A DNA stretch of 64,000 bases from Streptomyces spinosisporus (GCF_022698145.1 NZ_JALDAX010000016.1:124001-188000); one strand, 5' to 3'; positions 42,220 through 53,428 are shown, counted from the first letter of the stretch. A program made the numbers and translations. Notes: generated by a model from the sequence alone, not told the origin.

Positions 42220-43923
42220 ATGGCGAACGCACCGGTCCAGCGCATGTCCCAGTTGATGGCGAAGACGCTGCGTGACGACCCGGCGGACGCCGAGGTCCTC
42301 AGCCACAAGCTGCTCGTCCGCGCCGGTTACGTGCGCCGTACCGCCGCCGGCATCTGGAGCTGGCTGCCGCTCGGCAAGAAGGTCCTCGGCAACATCGAGC
42401 GGATCGTCCGTGAGGAGATGGACGCGATCGGCGCCCAGGAGGTGCTGCTCCCCGCCCTGCTGCCGCGGGTGCCGTACGACGCGACCGGCCGCTGGGACGA
42501 GTACGGCCCCGAGCTGTTCCGTCTCAAGGACCGCAAGGGCGGCGACTACCTCCTCGGCCCGACCCACGAGGAGATCTTCACCCTGCTCGTGAAGGACCAG
42601 GCGTCCTCCTACAAGGACCTGCCGGTCGTCCTCTACCAGATCCAGCACAAGTACCGCGACGAGGCCCGCCCCCGGGCCGGCATCCTGCGCGGCCGTGAGT
42701 TCCTGATGAAGGACTCGTACTCCTTCGACACCGACGACGAGGGCCTGGCGAAGTCCTACGCCCTGCACCGCCAGGCCTACCAGCGGATCTTCGAGCGCCT
42801 CGGCCTGGACTACCGCATCTGCGCCGCGACCGCGGGCGCGATGGGCGGCTCCAAGTCGGAGGAGTTCCTCGCCCCGGCCGAGGCCGGTGAGGACACCTTC
42901 GCGGACTGCCCGAACTGCGACTTCGCCGCCAACACCGAGGCGATCACGTACGAGTTGAAGCCGGTGGACGGCTCCGGCGTCGGTCCCGTCGAGGAGCTCG
43001 ACACCCCGGACACCCCGACCATCGAGAGCCTTGCCGCCTTCCTCGGCGTGCAGGCCTCCGAGACCCTCAAGAACCTCCTGGTGAAGGTCGACGGCGAGAT
43101 CGTTGCCATCGGTGTCCCCGGCGACCGCGAGGTCGACCTCGGCAAGGTCGAGGCGCACTTCGCGCCGGGCGTCGTCGAGATGGTCACCGAGACCGACTTC
43201 GCGGGCCGCCCGGACCTGGTCCGCGGCTACGTCGGACCGCAGGGCCTGGGCGAGAAGGTCAAGTACCTCGCCGACCCGCGCGTGGCCCCCGGCACCACCT
43301 GGATCACCGGTGCCAACAAGCCGGGCGTCCACGCCAGGAACGTCCAGGCCGGGCGCGACTTCGAGGTCGCGGAGTACGTCGACGTCGTGGTCGTCCAGGA
43401 CGGCGACCCCTGCCCGAAGTGCGGCACCGGCCTCAAGCTGGACCGCGCCATCGAGATCGGCCACATCTTCCAGCTCGGCCGCAAGTACGCCGACGCCCTC
43501 AAGCTCGACGTCCTCGGCCAGAACGGCAAGCCGGTCCGCGTCACCATGGGCTCCTACGGCATCGGCGTCTCCCGCGCGGTCGCGGCCCTCGCCGAGCAGA
43601 GTGCCGACGAGCAGGGCCTGTGCTGGCCCGCCGAGGTCGCCCCGGCCGACGTCCACGTCGTCGCCGCCGGCAAGGCCCTGCAGACCGAACTCGCCCTCGA
43701 CGTCTCGGAAAAGCTGCGCGCCGCCGGCCTCCGCGTCCTCGTCGACGACCGCGCCGGTGTCTCCCCGGGCGTGAAGTTCACCGACTCCGAACTCATCGGC
43801 GTCCCCAAGATCCTCGTCGCCGGCCGCCGCGCCGCCGACGGCGTACTGGAACTGAAGGACCGCAAGACCGGTGAGCGCGAGGAACTCACGGTGACCGAGG
43901 CAATCGCCCGCCTGACGGCATAG
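42220..43923 (+). CDS. proS: Prolyl-tRNA synthetase (bacterial type)
   Basis: 567 residues, the bacterial-type length. Class II motifs are present: motif 1 region around LPALLPRVPYD, motif 2 in YRDEARPRAGILRGREFLMKD and motif 3 in GSYGIGVSRAVAAL. A YbaK-type editing insert lies between them (about 240-385), which clears Ala-tRNA(Pro), and the anticodon-binding domain is at the C-terminus. It charges tRNA(Pro). ATG 42220 follows GGAG (42206-42209). A strong hairpin ends the transcript. Confidence 0.97.
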   Translation: MANAPVQRMSQLMAKTLRDDPADAEVLSHKLLVRAGYVRRTAAGIWSWLPLGKKVLGNIERIVREEMDAIGAQEVLLPALLPRVPYDATGRWDEYGPELFRLKDRKGGDYLLGPTHEEIFTLLVKDQASSYKDLPVVLYQIQHKYRDEARPRAGILRGREFLMKDSYSFDTDDEGLAKSYALHRQAYQRIFERLGLDYRICAATAGAMGGSKSEEFLAPAEAGEDTFADCPNCDFAANTEAITYELKPVDGSGVGPVEELDTPDTPTIESLAAFLGVQASETLKNLLVKVDGEIVAIGVPGDREVDLGKVEAHFAPGVVEMVTETDFAGRPDLVRGYVGPQGLGEKVKYLADPRVAPGTTWITGANKPGVHARNVQAGRDFEVAEYVDVVVVQDGDPCPKCGTGLKLDRAIEIGHIFQLGRKYADALKLDVLGQNGKPVRVTMGSYGIGVSRAVAALAEQSADEQGLCWPAEVAPADVHVVAAGKALQTELALDVSEKLRAAGLRVLVDDRAGVSPGVKFTDSELIGVPKILVAGRRAADGVLELKDRKTGEREELTVTEAIARLTA

Positions 43924-43932
43924 CCGGCCGCC

Positions 43933-43965
43933 CCTCCCGCGGCGACTGGGTGTCGCTGCGGGAGG
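43933..43965 (+). terminator. proS terminator
   Basis: CCTCCCGCGGCGAC (43933-43946) pairs with GTCGCTGCGGGAGG (43952-43965), 14 bp with one G-U, around a 5-nt loop, 10 nt after the proS stop. Confidence 0.8.
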
Positions 43966-43968
43966 CCG

Positions 43969-44030
43969 AGCGCCCCGACAGGGGCGCGGGGAACTGCGCG
44001 AGCGACCACGACGGGCCCGCGCCGGACGCA
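43969..44030 (+). repeat. Dispersed Streptomyces intergenic repeat, copy B
   Basis: AGCGCCCCGACAGGGGCGCG followed by GGGAACTGCGCGAGCGACCA repeats the hairpin-plus-tail seen at 25688-25745. A short echo (GCGACCACGACGAGCCCGCAG) appears at about 44080-44098. Both copies lie between convergent genes. Confidence 0.7.
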
Positions 44031-44105
44031 CTTCCCCGCCCGCCTGATGGCGTAAGCCGACCTCCGGGCGAGGCGACCACGACGAGCCCGCAGCCGCGAA
44101 CCCCC

Positions 44106-45005
44106 TCAGAGCCAGGCGGCGAACTCCAGCAAAAGCTCCGCATCCTTCGAGCGCCCCACCCGCAGCGCCCGCACCCCCGACTCCACGGCCCGGAACAGCG
44201 TCCACCCCCGCAGCCGCTCCTGATCCACGTACAGCGACTCCGCGAGCCGCTTGACCCGCCGCCGAGTCGTCGCCGCCCCCGACGGCGAGGCGATCAGGTC
44301 CTCCACCCGGTCGCGCACCAGCCGCGCCAGGTCGAAGGCGCACTCACCGACCACCGGATCGGGCCCGACCGCCAGCCACGGCATCCGCTCCCCGGCCAGC
44401 ACCTTGCTCTGCCGGAACGTCCCGTGCAGCAGCCGCTCCTCGGGCGGCGCCGCCAGCAACGACCGGCGCGCCTCCACCGCGGCGTCCACCAGCGGCGCGA
44501 CCTCGCCGAACCGCGACGCGGCCGCCCGCATCGCCTCGGCCTGCCGTCCGGTCCGCTCGGCGACCGTCTCGAAGGCGTGCCCGGCAGGGGGCTCGACCCA
44601 CAGCCGCCGCAGCGTGCCCGCCGCCTCCAGCAGCGCCTTGGCCTCCGGCAGCGACCGCACCGACACCTCCGGATGCAGCCGCTCCAGCAGCAGCACACCC
44701 TCCGTGGCGGAGGCCTCCAGCAGGTGTACGGCACCCAGGCCGTCCCAGTGCGCGAGGGCGGCCCGCTCGCTCTCCGGACGCGCCCTGAGCGGGGCGAGCT
44801 TCAGCACCGCGGGACTGCCGTCCGGCCGCCGCACCAGCACGACCAGGCTGCTGCGCCCGCCGGGCACCTGCACCCGCTCCACGGTCAACTCGCGTAGCGC
44901 GACGGCCTGTTGCGCCGCCTCGGGCAGCTTCTCCAGCCAGTCGTCGCCGTCGGGTGCCGTCTCGCCGAGCGCCCTGACCAGACGCTGCGGCGGTTCGAAA
45001 GCCAT
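44106..45005 (-). CDS. Aminoglycoside phosphotransferase (APH)-like protein
   Basis: 299 residues. It is kinase-like: SSLVVLVRRPDGSPAVLKLAP holds the ATP-lysine, GVLLLERL the hinge, and LLHGTFRQSKVLAG sits where APH proteins have the catalytic HGDxHxxN loop. Here Asp is replaced by Thr (HGTFRQSK), although the later VGPDPVVGECAFDLARL keeps the DPxxG-type metal segment. Catalysis is therefore uncertain, and it may act on a cell metabolite rather than a drug. ATG 45005 is chosen over GTG 45035 because GAAGGGAA lies upstream of it. It is downstream of two ferritin-like genes on the same strand. Confidence 0.8.
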   Translation of the reverse strand: MAFEPPQRLVRALGETAPDGDDWLEKLPEAAQQAVALRELTVERVQVPGGRSSLVVLVRRPDGSPAVLKLAPLRARPESERAALAHWDGLGAVHLLEASATEGVLLLERLHPEVSVRSLPEAKALLEAAGTLRRLWVEPPAGHAFETVAERTGRQAEAMRAAASRFGEVAPLVDAAVEARRSLLAAPPEERLLHGTFRQSKVLAGERMPWLAVGPDPVVGECAFDLARLVRDRVEDLIASPSGAATTRRRVKRLAESLYVDQERLRGWTLFRAVESGVRALRVGRSKDAELLLEFAAWL

Positions 45006-45031
45006 GCGCGAGTCGTTCCCTTCAGTACGGG

Positions 45032-45499
45032 TCACACCGTGGGCGTCGGCGAGGCGGAAGCCGTGGCCGCCCGCTCGGCGAGCCCAGGGAAGGCTACGCT
45101 CTCGCCGTTCCAGCGCACCGCCCGCACCGCCGCCTCCCGCAGCGCCTCGGCGGCCGAGCGCCGCTGCTCGCCCCCGGTGGCCCGCACCAGGTCGGAGTAG
45201 ACCCCGGCCACCCGGTCCTCCAGCACGGCGGCCAGCCGCACGGCGGCGTCCGAGTCCGACACCGCGAAGGGCAGCGCGTAGGCGGGCGCCGCGGCCACCG
45301 GCGCGGCTCCCAGATCGCGGATCTCGCGGGTCAGCGCGTCCCGCCGGGCCCGGTGCGCGTCGTAGGCCGCCCGGGCCTGGGTACGCCGCCCCTCGCGGAT
45401 CCGCCCGCCGACGACGCCGTAGCCGTACACCGCCGCGTGCTCCGCGGCCAGCGCCGCCTGCAGGGCCTTCAGTTGCTTCTTGTCCGTCTCGTCGCTCAC
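45032..45499 (-). CDS. Ferritin-like DUF4439 domain protein
   Basis: 155 residues, soluble and largely helical. KALQAALAAEHAAVYGYGVVGGRI (about 9-32), with an E-H pair, matches the first helix of the DUF4439 ferritin-like domain. RAAYDAHRARRDALTREI follows as the second helix, with a four-helix pattern overall. The GTG at 45499 overlaps the stop of the upstream lipoprotein gene by 4 nt, so the two are translated together. Whether it binds a di-iron centre is not clear from the residues visible. Confidence 0.8.
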   Translation of the reverse strand: MSDETDKKQLKALQAALAAEHAAVYGYGVVGGRIREGRRTQARAAYDAHRARRDALTREIRDLGAAPVAAAPAYALPFAVSDSDAAVRLAAVLEDRVAGVYSDLVRATGGEQRRSAAEALREAAVRAVRWNGESVAFPGLAERAATASASPTPTV

Positions 45500-46020
45500 C
45501 GCGCGCCCTCCGTCAGCAGATACGCGTGCGCCGCACCGGCCGCCGCCACCGAGGCCAGCAGCCGCGCCAGTTCGCCCGGCAGGTCCACGAGCGCCGTCAG
45601 ACGCCGGTCGGACAGCGCCCGCTCGGCGGCGGCGAGTTCGGCCAGCGCGGCCTTCTCGGTCGTCGGCGCGGCCGGGGCGCCGGACGCCGACGGCGACGCC
45701 GCCGTCCCGGTGCCGCCCCGGGTGACCGTCCCGCCGAACGACTCCGCATGGCGCACCACCTCGGCCCGCAGCGGCCCCAGCCGCTCCGCCACCGCCGGAT
45801 GCGCGGCGATCACGGCGTCGTACCGCCCGAGCAGCCCCACGCTGTCCCGAGCCGCGAGCGCCCGAGCCTTCCGGGTCACCGACTGACTGCCCGAGGTGCC
45901 CTCCTCGGAGTCCCCGGACGCATCGGTGCAGCCCACCAGCAGGGCACCACCGGCAACGGAGGCGAGCAGGGACCTTCTGCGTGGCCCCGAGGGGACCACA
46001 GAGCGTAGGGGGTACGACAC
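45496..46020 (-). CDS. Tat-type lipoprotein, ferritin-like (hypothetical)
   Basis: 174 residues from GTG 46020 (GAGGA upstream). The N-terminus PRRRSLLASVAGGALLVGC carries arginines 14-16 of a twin-arginine signal and a lipobox with C31, so it is exported and lipid-anchored. The mature part is helical (LLGRYDAVIAAHPAVAERLGPLRAEVVRHAESF) and looks like a diverged ferritin-like partner of the DUF4439 protein encoded next. A longer open frame upstream (to 46077) has no signal-like content and is rejected. Function unknown. Confidence 0.75.
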   Translation of the reverse strand: MSYPLRSVVPSGPRRRSLLASVAGGALLVGCTDASGDSEEGTSGSQSVTRKARALAARDSVGLLGRYDAVIAAHPAVAERLGPLRAEVVRHAESFGGTVTRGGTGTAASPSASGAPAAPTTEKAALAELAAAERALSDRRLTALVDLPGELARLLASVAAAGAAHAYLLTEGAR

Positions 46021-46226
46021 GGCTGACGTCCTCGGGGGGTGTGTACGAACACATGGGCGGTAACCGCCGTTGATCACGGTACCCGCGAAGTGGCCCGGTT
46101 GACGTCACCGGCCCGACCGGCGGCCCCGCCGCCCGAGGCAGGACGCAACACCCTCCGCGACCGGATACCCTTTGACCAGACACGCGACCTTCCCACAACA
46201 GCACACGCGGCCGAGGAGTCACCCGG
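46021..46226 (+). promoter_or_regulatory. Divergent intergenic region upstream of rimP operon
   Basis: 206 nt between the lipoprotein gene and rimP. It must carry the main promoter of the nusA-infB operon rightward and one for the lipoprotein leftward. I see no strong palindrome or known riboswitch. Confidence 0.3.
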
Positions 46227-46739
46227 ATGAGCACCACCCAGAGCGAAAGGCTGCGAGAGCTCCTGGAACCGCTCGTCAACTCCCAGGGGCTGGATCTCGA
46301 AGAGATCGCAGTGGACTCCGTCGGACGCAAGCGTGTGCTGAGCGTCGTCGTCGACTCCGACTCCGGTGCCGACCTGGACCAGATCGCCGATGTGAGCCGT
46401 GCGCTCTCGGCGAAGCTCGACGACACGGACGCGATGGGCGAGGGCGAGTACACCCTCGAGGTCGGAACCCCCGGCGCGGAGCGCCCCCTCAAGGAACACC
46501 GGCACTATGTGCGCGCGGTGGGCCGCCTGGCGAAGTTCCAGCTGACCGCCGGCAAGGACCTGGTCGCCAGGATCCTGCAGGTCGACGACGAGGGCCTCGA
46601 CCTTGAGGTGCCCGGCGTCAAGGGCCGCAGGCCCACCAGCCGCCGACTCGCCTTCTCCGAGATCGACAAGGCGCGCGTGCAGGTCGAGTTCAACCGCAAG
46701 GACAACGAGAAGCCTGATCAGAAGGAAGAGGAGGCGTAG
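46227..46739 (+). CDS. rimP: Ribosome maturation factor RimP
   Basis: 170 residues with the RimP N-terminal domain (LLEPLVNSQGLDLEEIAV) and the conserved TLEVGTPGAERPLKEHRHY motif at the domain junction, then an Sm-like C-terminal domain and an acidic/basic tail. It acts in 30S subunit maturation. It is the first gene of the rimP-nusA-ylxR-infB operon, and nusA starts 2 nt after its stop. Confidence 0.95.
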   Translation: MSTTQSERLRELLEPLVNSQGLDLEEIAVDSVGRKRVLSVVVDSDSGADLDQIADVSRALSAKLDDTDAMGEGEYTLEVGTPGAERPLKEHRHYVRAVGRLAKFQLTAGKDLVARILQVDDEGLDLEVPGVKGRRPTSRRLAFSEIDKARVQVEFNRKDNEKPDQKEEEA

Positions 46740-46741
46740 CC

Positions 46742-47740
46742 GTGGACATCGACATGAGTGCCCTGCGGGGCTTGGTACGGGAGAAGGAGATCTCCTTCGA
46801 CCTGCTGGTCGAGGCGATCGAGTCGGCCCTCCTCATCGCCTACCACCGCACCGAGGGAAGCCGCCGCCACGCGCGCGTGGAGCTCAACCGGGACACCGGC
46901 CACGTGACCGTGTGGGCGAAGGAGGACCCCGACGACCTCGACGAGGGCCAGGAGGCCCGCGAGTTCGACGACACCCCGTCCGGCTTCGGCCGTATCGCCG
47001 CCACCACCGCCAAGCAGGTCATCCTGCAGCGGCTGCGCGACGCCGAGGACGACGCGACGCTCGGCGAGTACGCCGGCCGCGAGGGCGACATCGTCACCGG
47101 AGTGGTCCAGCAGGGCCGCGACCCGAAGAACGTGCTCGTGGACATCGGCCGGCTCGAGGCCATCCTGCCGGTGCAGGAGCAGGTGCCGGGCGAGACGTAT
47201 CCGCACGGGATGCGGCTGCGCTCGTACGTCGTACGAGTGGCGAAGGGCGTCCGCGGTCCCTCCGTCACCCTCTCGCGCACCCACCCCAATCTGGTGAAGA
47301 AGCTCTTCGCCCTGGAGGTGCCGGAGATCGCCGACGGCTCGGTGGAGATCGCCGCGATCGCCCGTGAGGCGGGCCACCGCACCAAGATCGCCGTGCGGTC
47401 CACCCGTTCGGGCCTGAACGCCAAGGGTGCCTGCATCGGCCCCATGGGCGGCCGGGTGCGCAACGTCATGGGCGAGCTGAACGGCGAGAAGATCGACATC
47501 GTCGACTGGTCGGACGACCCGGCCGAGATGGTGGCGAACGCGCTGTCGCCGGCGCGGGTCTCCAAGGTCGAGGTCGTCGACCTCGCCGCCCGCTCCGCGC
47601 GCGTGACGGTGCCGGACTACCAGCTGTCGCTGGCGATCGGCAAGGAAGGGCAGAATGCCCGGCTTGCGGCCCGGCTGACCGGCTGGCGGATCGACATCCG
47701 CCCGGACACCGAGCAGGCCCCGGAGCAGCGCGGGGAATAG
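46742..47740 (+). CDS. nusA: Transcription termination/antitermination factor NusA
   Basis: 332 residues, the short actinobacterial form without the C-terminal acidic repeats of E. coli. The N-terminal RNA-polymerase-binding domain runs to about 110, an S1 domain (GDIVTGVVQQGRDPKNVLVDIG) to about 190, and two KH domains follow (GACIGPMGGRVRNVM and LAIGKEGQNARLAARL). It modulates pausing and termination. GTG 46742; ATG 46754 is an alternative. Confidence 0.96.
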   Translation: MDIDMSALRGLVREKEISFDLLVEAIESALLIAYHRTEGSRRHARVELNRDTGHVTVWAKEDPDDLDEGQEAREFDDTPSGFGRIAATTAKQVILQRLRDAEDDATLGEYAGREGDIVTGVVQQGRDPKNVLVDIGRLEAILPVQEQVPGETYPHGMRLRSYVVRVAKGVRGPSVTLSRTHPNLVKKLFALEVPEIADGSVEIAAIAREAGHRTKIAVRSTRSGLNAKGACIGPMGGRVRNVMGELNGEKIDIVDWSDDPAEMVANALSPARVSKVEVVDLAARSARVTVPDYQLSLAIGKEGQNARLAARLTGWRIDIRPDTEQAPEQRGE

Positions 47741-47800
47741 ATCCAGTCCGTTGGTCGCTCAGATCACGACAGTTGTGTGCGCGGAGCTGTTCGATTCTTG

Positions 47801-47827
47801 CCCCGAAGGGGTGAGGTCGCTTCGGGG
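47801..47827 (+). promoter_or_regulatory. Hairpin that covers the ylxR ribosome site
   Basis: CCCCGAAG (47801-47808) can pair with CTTCGGGG (47820-47827), which includes the first bases of the GGGGAGG ribosome site (47824-47830) of ylxR. A competing small hairpin CCCC-GAA-GGGG uses the same left arm. This could tune translation of ylxR after nusA (inference). Confidence 0.45.
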
Positions 47828-47841
47828 AGGTAGACTTAAGG

Positions 47842-48120
47842 GTGTCTGGCCGGACGCGAGCCCGCGCATGCCCTGAGCGCACCTGTGTGGGGTGCAGGCA
47901 GCGAGCGGCCAAGAAGGATCTGCTGCGCATCGTGGCGATCGAGGGTGAATGCGTCCCCGATCATCGCGGTACGCTGCCCGGCCGGGGTGCATATGTGCAC
48001 CCCGCCCTGGTCTGTCTCGACCTGGCGGTACGCCGCCGGGCGTTCACGAGGGCGCTGCGCGCCCCGGGAGCGCTCGACACAAAGGCGTTGCGCCTCTATG
48101 TCGAGCAGGCAACACCGTAA
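47842..48120 (+). CDS. ylxR: YlxR (DUF448) RNA-binding family protein
   Basis: 92 residues with the family signature PERTCVGCRQRAAKKDLLRI at residues 11-30 and GRGAYVHPALVCLDLAVRRR after it. YlxR proteins bind nucleic acid and, in Bacillus and Streptococcus, link to transcription control and RNase P. GTG 47842 with GGGGAGG 11 nt upstream. It sits between nusA and infB as in most Gram-positive bacteria. Confidence 0.92.
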   Translation: MSGRTRARACPERTCVGCRQRAAKKDLLRIVAIEGECVPDHRGTLPGRGAYVHPALVCLDLAVRRRAFTRALRAPGALDTKALRLYVEQATP

Positions 48121-48185
48121 GACGTGGTCGTACGGAACCCCCGTGCGGCCCTGGTACCCCGCGAGTTGGAAGTAGGTCGAGATTG

Positions 48186-48218
48186 CGATGAGCACTCGAT
48201 GAGCACGCGATGAGTACG
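48186..48218 (+). repeat. Three tandem 11-bp repeats in the infB leader, forming linked mini-ORFs
   Basis: CGATGAGCACT, CGATGAGCACG and CGATGAGTACG follow each other without a gap. Each holds an ATG, and the stop of one mini-frame overlaps the next start: ATG 48188 reads M-S-T-R-stop, ATG 48199 reads M-S-T-R-stop, ATG 48210 reads M-S-T-P-M-K-stop (48228-48230). No clear ribosome site precedes the first. Confidence 0.6.
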
Positions 48219-48234
48219 CCCATGAAGTAGCGAC

Positions 48235-48254
48235 GGTCCGGACGCACCCGGACC
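48235..48254 (+). promoter_or_regulatory. Hairpin immediately upstream of infB ribosome site
   Basis: GGTCCGG (48235-48241) pairs with CCGGACC (48248-48254) around a 6-nt loop, ending 2 nt before AAAGGAG (48257-48263), the infB ribosome site. Confidence 0.5.
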
Positions 48255-48267
48255 TAAAAGGAGCGAA

Positions 48268-51345
<3,078 letters not shown>

Positions 51346-51359
51346 TCCAGCACGCGATC

Positions 51360-51399
51360 GGGGCCGGTCGGCGGGAGCGAATTTCCGTCGATCGGCCCC
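51360..51399 (+). terminator. Terminator after infB
   Basis: GGGGCCGGTCGGCGG (51360-51374) pairs along all 15 bases with CCGTCGATCGGCCCC (51385-51399), with two G-U pairs and a 10-nt loop, 14 nt after the infB stop. Confidence 0.8.
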
Positions 51400-51474
51400 G
51401 GCCGTTGCGTGTACGGTTCCGGTATCGGCGTACCAGCGCCCATACCCCGAACCGGCGGGACATCCGGAACACCT

Positions 51475-51768
51475 ATGTACGTGGGGACTCTGTCCTTCGA
51501 CCTGCTCCTCGGCGACGTCCACTCGCTGAAGGAGAAACGCTCTCTCGTCCGTCCGATCGTGGCCGAACTCCAGCGCAAGTACGCGGTGAGTGCGGCGGAG
51601 ACGGGCAATCAGAACCTCCATCGCAGGGCCGAGATCGGGCTCGCGGTGGTCTCCGGGGACACGGCACACCTCACCGACGTACTGGACCGCTGCGAGCGGC
51701 TGGTCGCCGGGCGGCCCGAGGTGGAACTGCTCTCGGTTCGACGCAGGCTCCACAGCGACGAAGACTGA
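51475..51768 (+). CDS. ylxP: YlxP (DUF503) family protein
   Basis: 97 residues. MYVGTLSFDLLLGDVHSLKEKRSLVRPIV is the diagnostic DUF503 opening. A small alpha/beta protein of unclear role, usually placed between infB and rbfA, as here. The ATG at 51475 is taken because the family begins at this methionine; the upstream open frame covers the infB terminator region. Confidence 0.92.
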   Translation: MYVGTLSFDLLLGDVHSLKEKRSLVRPIVAELQRKYAVSAAETGNQNLHRRAEIGLAVVSGDTAHLTDVLDRCERLVAGRPEVELLSVRRRLHSDED

Positions 51769-51800
51769 AGCAAGAAGTAAGCACTTAAGGAGACGGACCA

Positions 51801-52247
51801 GTGGCCGACAACGCGCGTGCCAAAAGGCTGGCGGACCTCATCCGGGAGGTGGTGGCCCAGAAGCTGCAGCGCGGGATCAAGGACCCGCGGCTCGGTTCGC
51901 ACGTCACCATCACGGACACCCGGGTCACCGGAGACCTGCGGGAGGCGACTGTCTTCTACACGGTGTACGGGGACGACGAGGAGCGGGTCGCCGCGGCCGC
52001 CGGTCTGGAGAGCGCCAAGGGCGTGCTCCGTTCCGCGGTCGGTGCGGCGGCGGGCGTGAAGTTCACCCCGACGCTGACCTTCGTGGCCGACGCCCTGCCG
52101 GACACCGCCCGCACCATCGAGGACCTCCTCGACAAGGCGCGGCAGTCCGACGCCAAGGTGCGCGAGGTCTCGGCCGGCGCCAGCTACGCCGGTGAGGCCG
52201 ACCCGTACCGGAAGCCGGGCGAGGACGAGGACGACGCCGCCGAATGA
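51801..52247 (+). CDS. rbfA: Ribosome-binding factor A
   Basis: 148 residues with KRLADLIREVVAQKLQRGIKDPRL and the KH-like core HVTITDTRVTGDLREATVFYTVYG. It binds the 30S subunit in late maturation and cold adaptation. It has an acidic C-terminal tail. GTG 51801, preceded by TAAGGAG. The stop overlaps the truB start (ATGA). Confidence 0.95.
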   Translation: MADNARAKRLADLIREVVAQKLQRGIKDPRLGSHVTITDTRVTGDLREATVFYTVYGDDEERVAAAAGLESAKGVLRSAVGAAAGVKFTPTLTFVADALPDTARTIEDLLDKARQSDAKVREVSAGASYAGEADPYRKPGEDEDDAAE

Positions 52248-53149
52248 CCCAGCAGAACCGGACGCCCGACGGGCTTGTCGTCGTCGACAAGCCGTCGGGC
52301 TTCACCTCGCACGACGTGGTCGCCAAGATGCGCGGCATCGCCCGCACCCGCCGCGTCGGGCACGCGGGCACCCTCGACCCCATGGCGACGGGCGTGCTCG
52401 TCCTCGGCGTCGAGCGGGCCACCAAGCTGCTCGGTCACCTCGCGCTGACCGAGAAGGAGTACCTGGGCACGATCCGCCTCGGGCAGACGACGGTCACGGA
52501 CGACGCCGAGGGCGAGATCACGGGGTCGTACGACGCCTCGAAGGTCACCCGCGAGGCCGTCGACGCCCGGATCGCCGAGCTGACCGGCGAGATCATGCAG
52601 GTCCCGTCGAAGGTGAGCGCCATCAAGATCGACGGTGTGCGCTCGTACAAACGCGCCCGTGAGGGCGAGGACTTCGAGATCCCGGCCCGGCCGGTCACCG
52701 TCTCGTCCTTCGCGGTGTACGACATGCGCGAGGCGGTCGCCGAGGACGGCACCCCGGTGCTGGACCTGGTGGTGTCCGTCGTCTGCTCCTCCGGCACCTA
52801 CATCCGGGCCCTGGCCCGGGACCTGGGTGCGGGTCTGGGCGTCGGCGGCCATCTCACCGCCCTGCGCCGCACCCGCGTCGGCCCCTACAAGCTGGACGGC
52901 GCCCGCACGCTGGACCAGCTGCAGCAGGAGCTGACCGTGCTGCCGATCGCCGAGGCGGCCGCGGCCGCGTTCCCGCGCTGGGACGTGGACGAGCGGCGGG
53001 CCCGGCTGCTCACCAACGGCGTACGCCTGGACATGCCCGAGATGTACGCCGGCCGCGGTCCCGTGGCCGTCTTCGACCCCGAGGGGCGCTTCCTCGCGCT
53101 CGTCGAGGAGCACAAGGGCAAGGCGAAGAGCCTGGCCGTCTTCGGCTGA
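52244..53149 (+). CDS. truB: tRNA pseudouridine(55) synthase
   Basis: 301 residues. GLVVVDKPSGFTSHDVV opens the fold and the catalytic aspartate is D45 in GHAGTLDPMATGVL. It makes pseudouridine 55 in the T-loop of tRNAs. ATG overlaps the rbfA stop by 4 nt. It closes the nusA-type operon before the protease-NTPase-like gene. Confidence 0.96.
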   Translation: MTQQNRTPDGLVVVDKPSGFTSHDVVAKMRGIARTRRVGHAGTLDPMATGVLVLGVERATKLLGHLALTEKEYLGTIRLGQTTVTDDAEGEITGSYDASKVTREAVDARIAELTGEIMQVPSKVSAIKIDGVRSYKRAREGEDFEIPARPVTVSSFAVYDMREAVAEDGTPVLDLVVSVVCSSGTYIRALARDLGAGLGVGGHLTALRRTRVGPYKLDGARTLDQLQQELTVLPIAEAAAAAFPRWDVDERRARLLTNGVRLDMPEMYAGRGPVAVFDPEGRFLALVEEHKGKAKSLAVFG

Positions 53150-53428
53150 GGGCCTCGCCGTCCTCGGCTGACGCGCTGCCGCGCCAGACCGGGGCCGGCT
53201 GCCCGTGGAGCGGCGATCACGGGGTTGTGCCGCCGCTCCACGGTCCCCCTCGGTTCCCCCACCCCTAGGGTGTATCCACCCACCCCCGTCTGTTCACCCG
53301 TCCGGGCAGGCGCTCGGAGTGAACCGAGGGAGCGGAAGGGGGCGCGTTCGCGGCTCGATCTGTCCCGCTGATCACACCGCGCCTAACGTCGAGGTGTGGG
53401 CACAGGTGTACGGCGGGGAGGTTCGGCC
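53150..53428 (+). other. Intergenic region after truB
   Basis: 279 nt without a supported gene. Near 53199-53245 CCCGTGGAGCGGCGATCACGG and GTGCCGCCGCTCCACGG can form a stem (CCGTGGAGCGGCG with CGCCGCTCCACGG), a probable truB terminator. GGGGAGG at about 53415-53421 is the ribosome site of the next gene. Confidence 0.5.

Noticed and set aside
44106..45005. True aminoglycoside resistance gene
   Set aside because: The catalytic HGD loop is altered and the gene lies in a conserved core region with no antibiotic cluster nearby.
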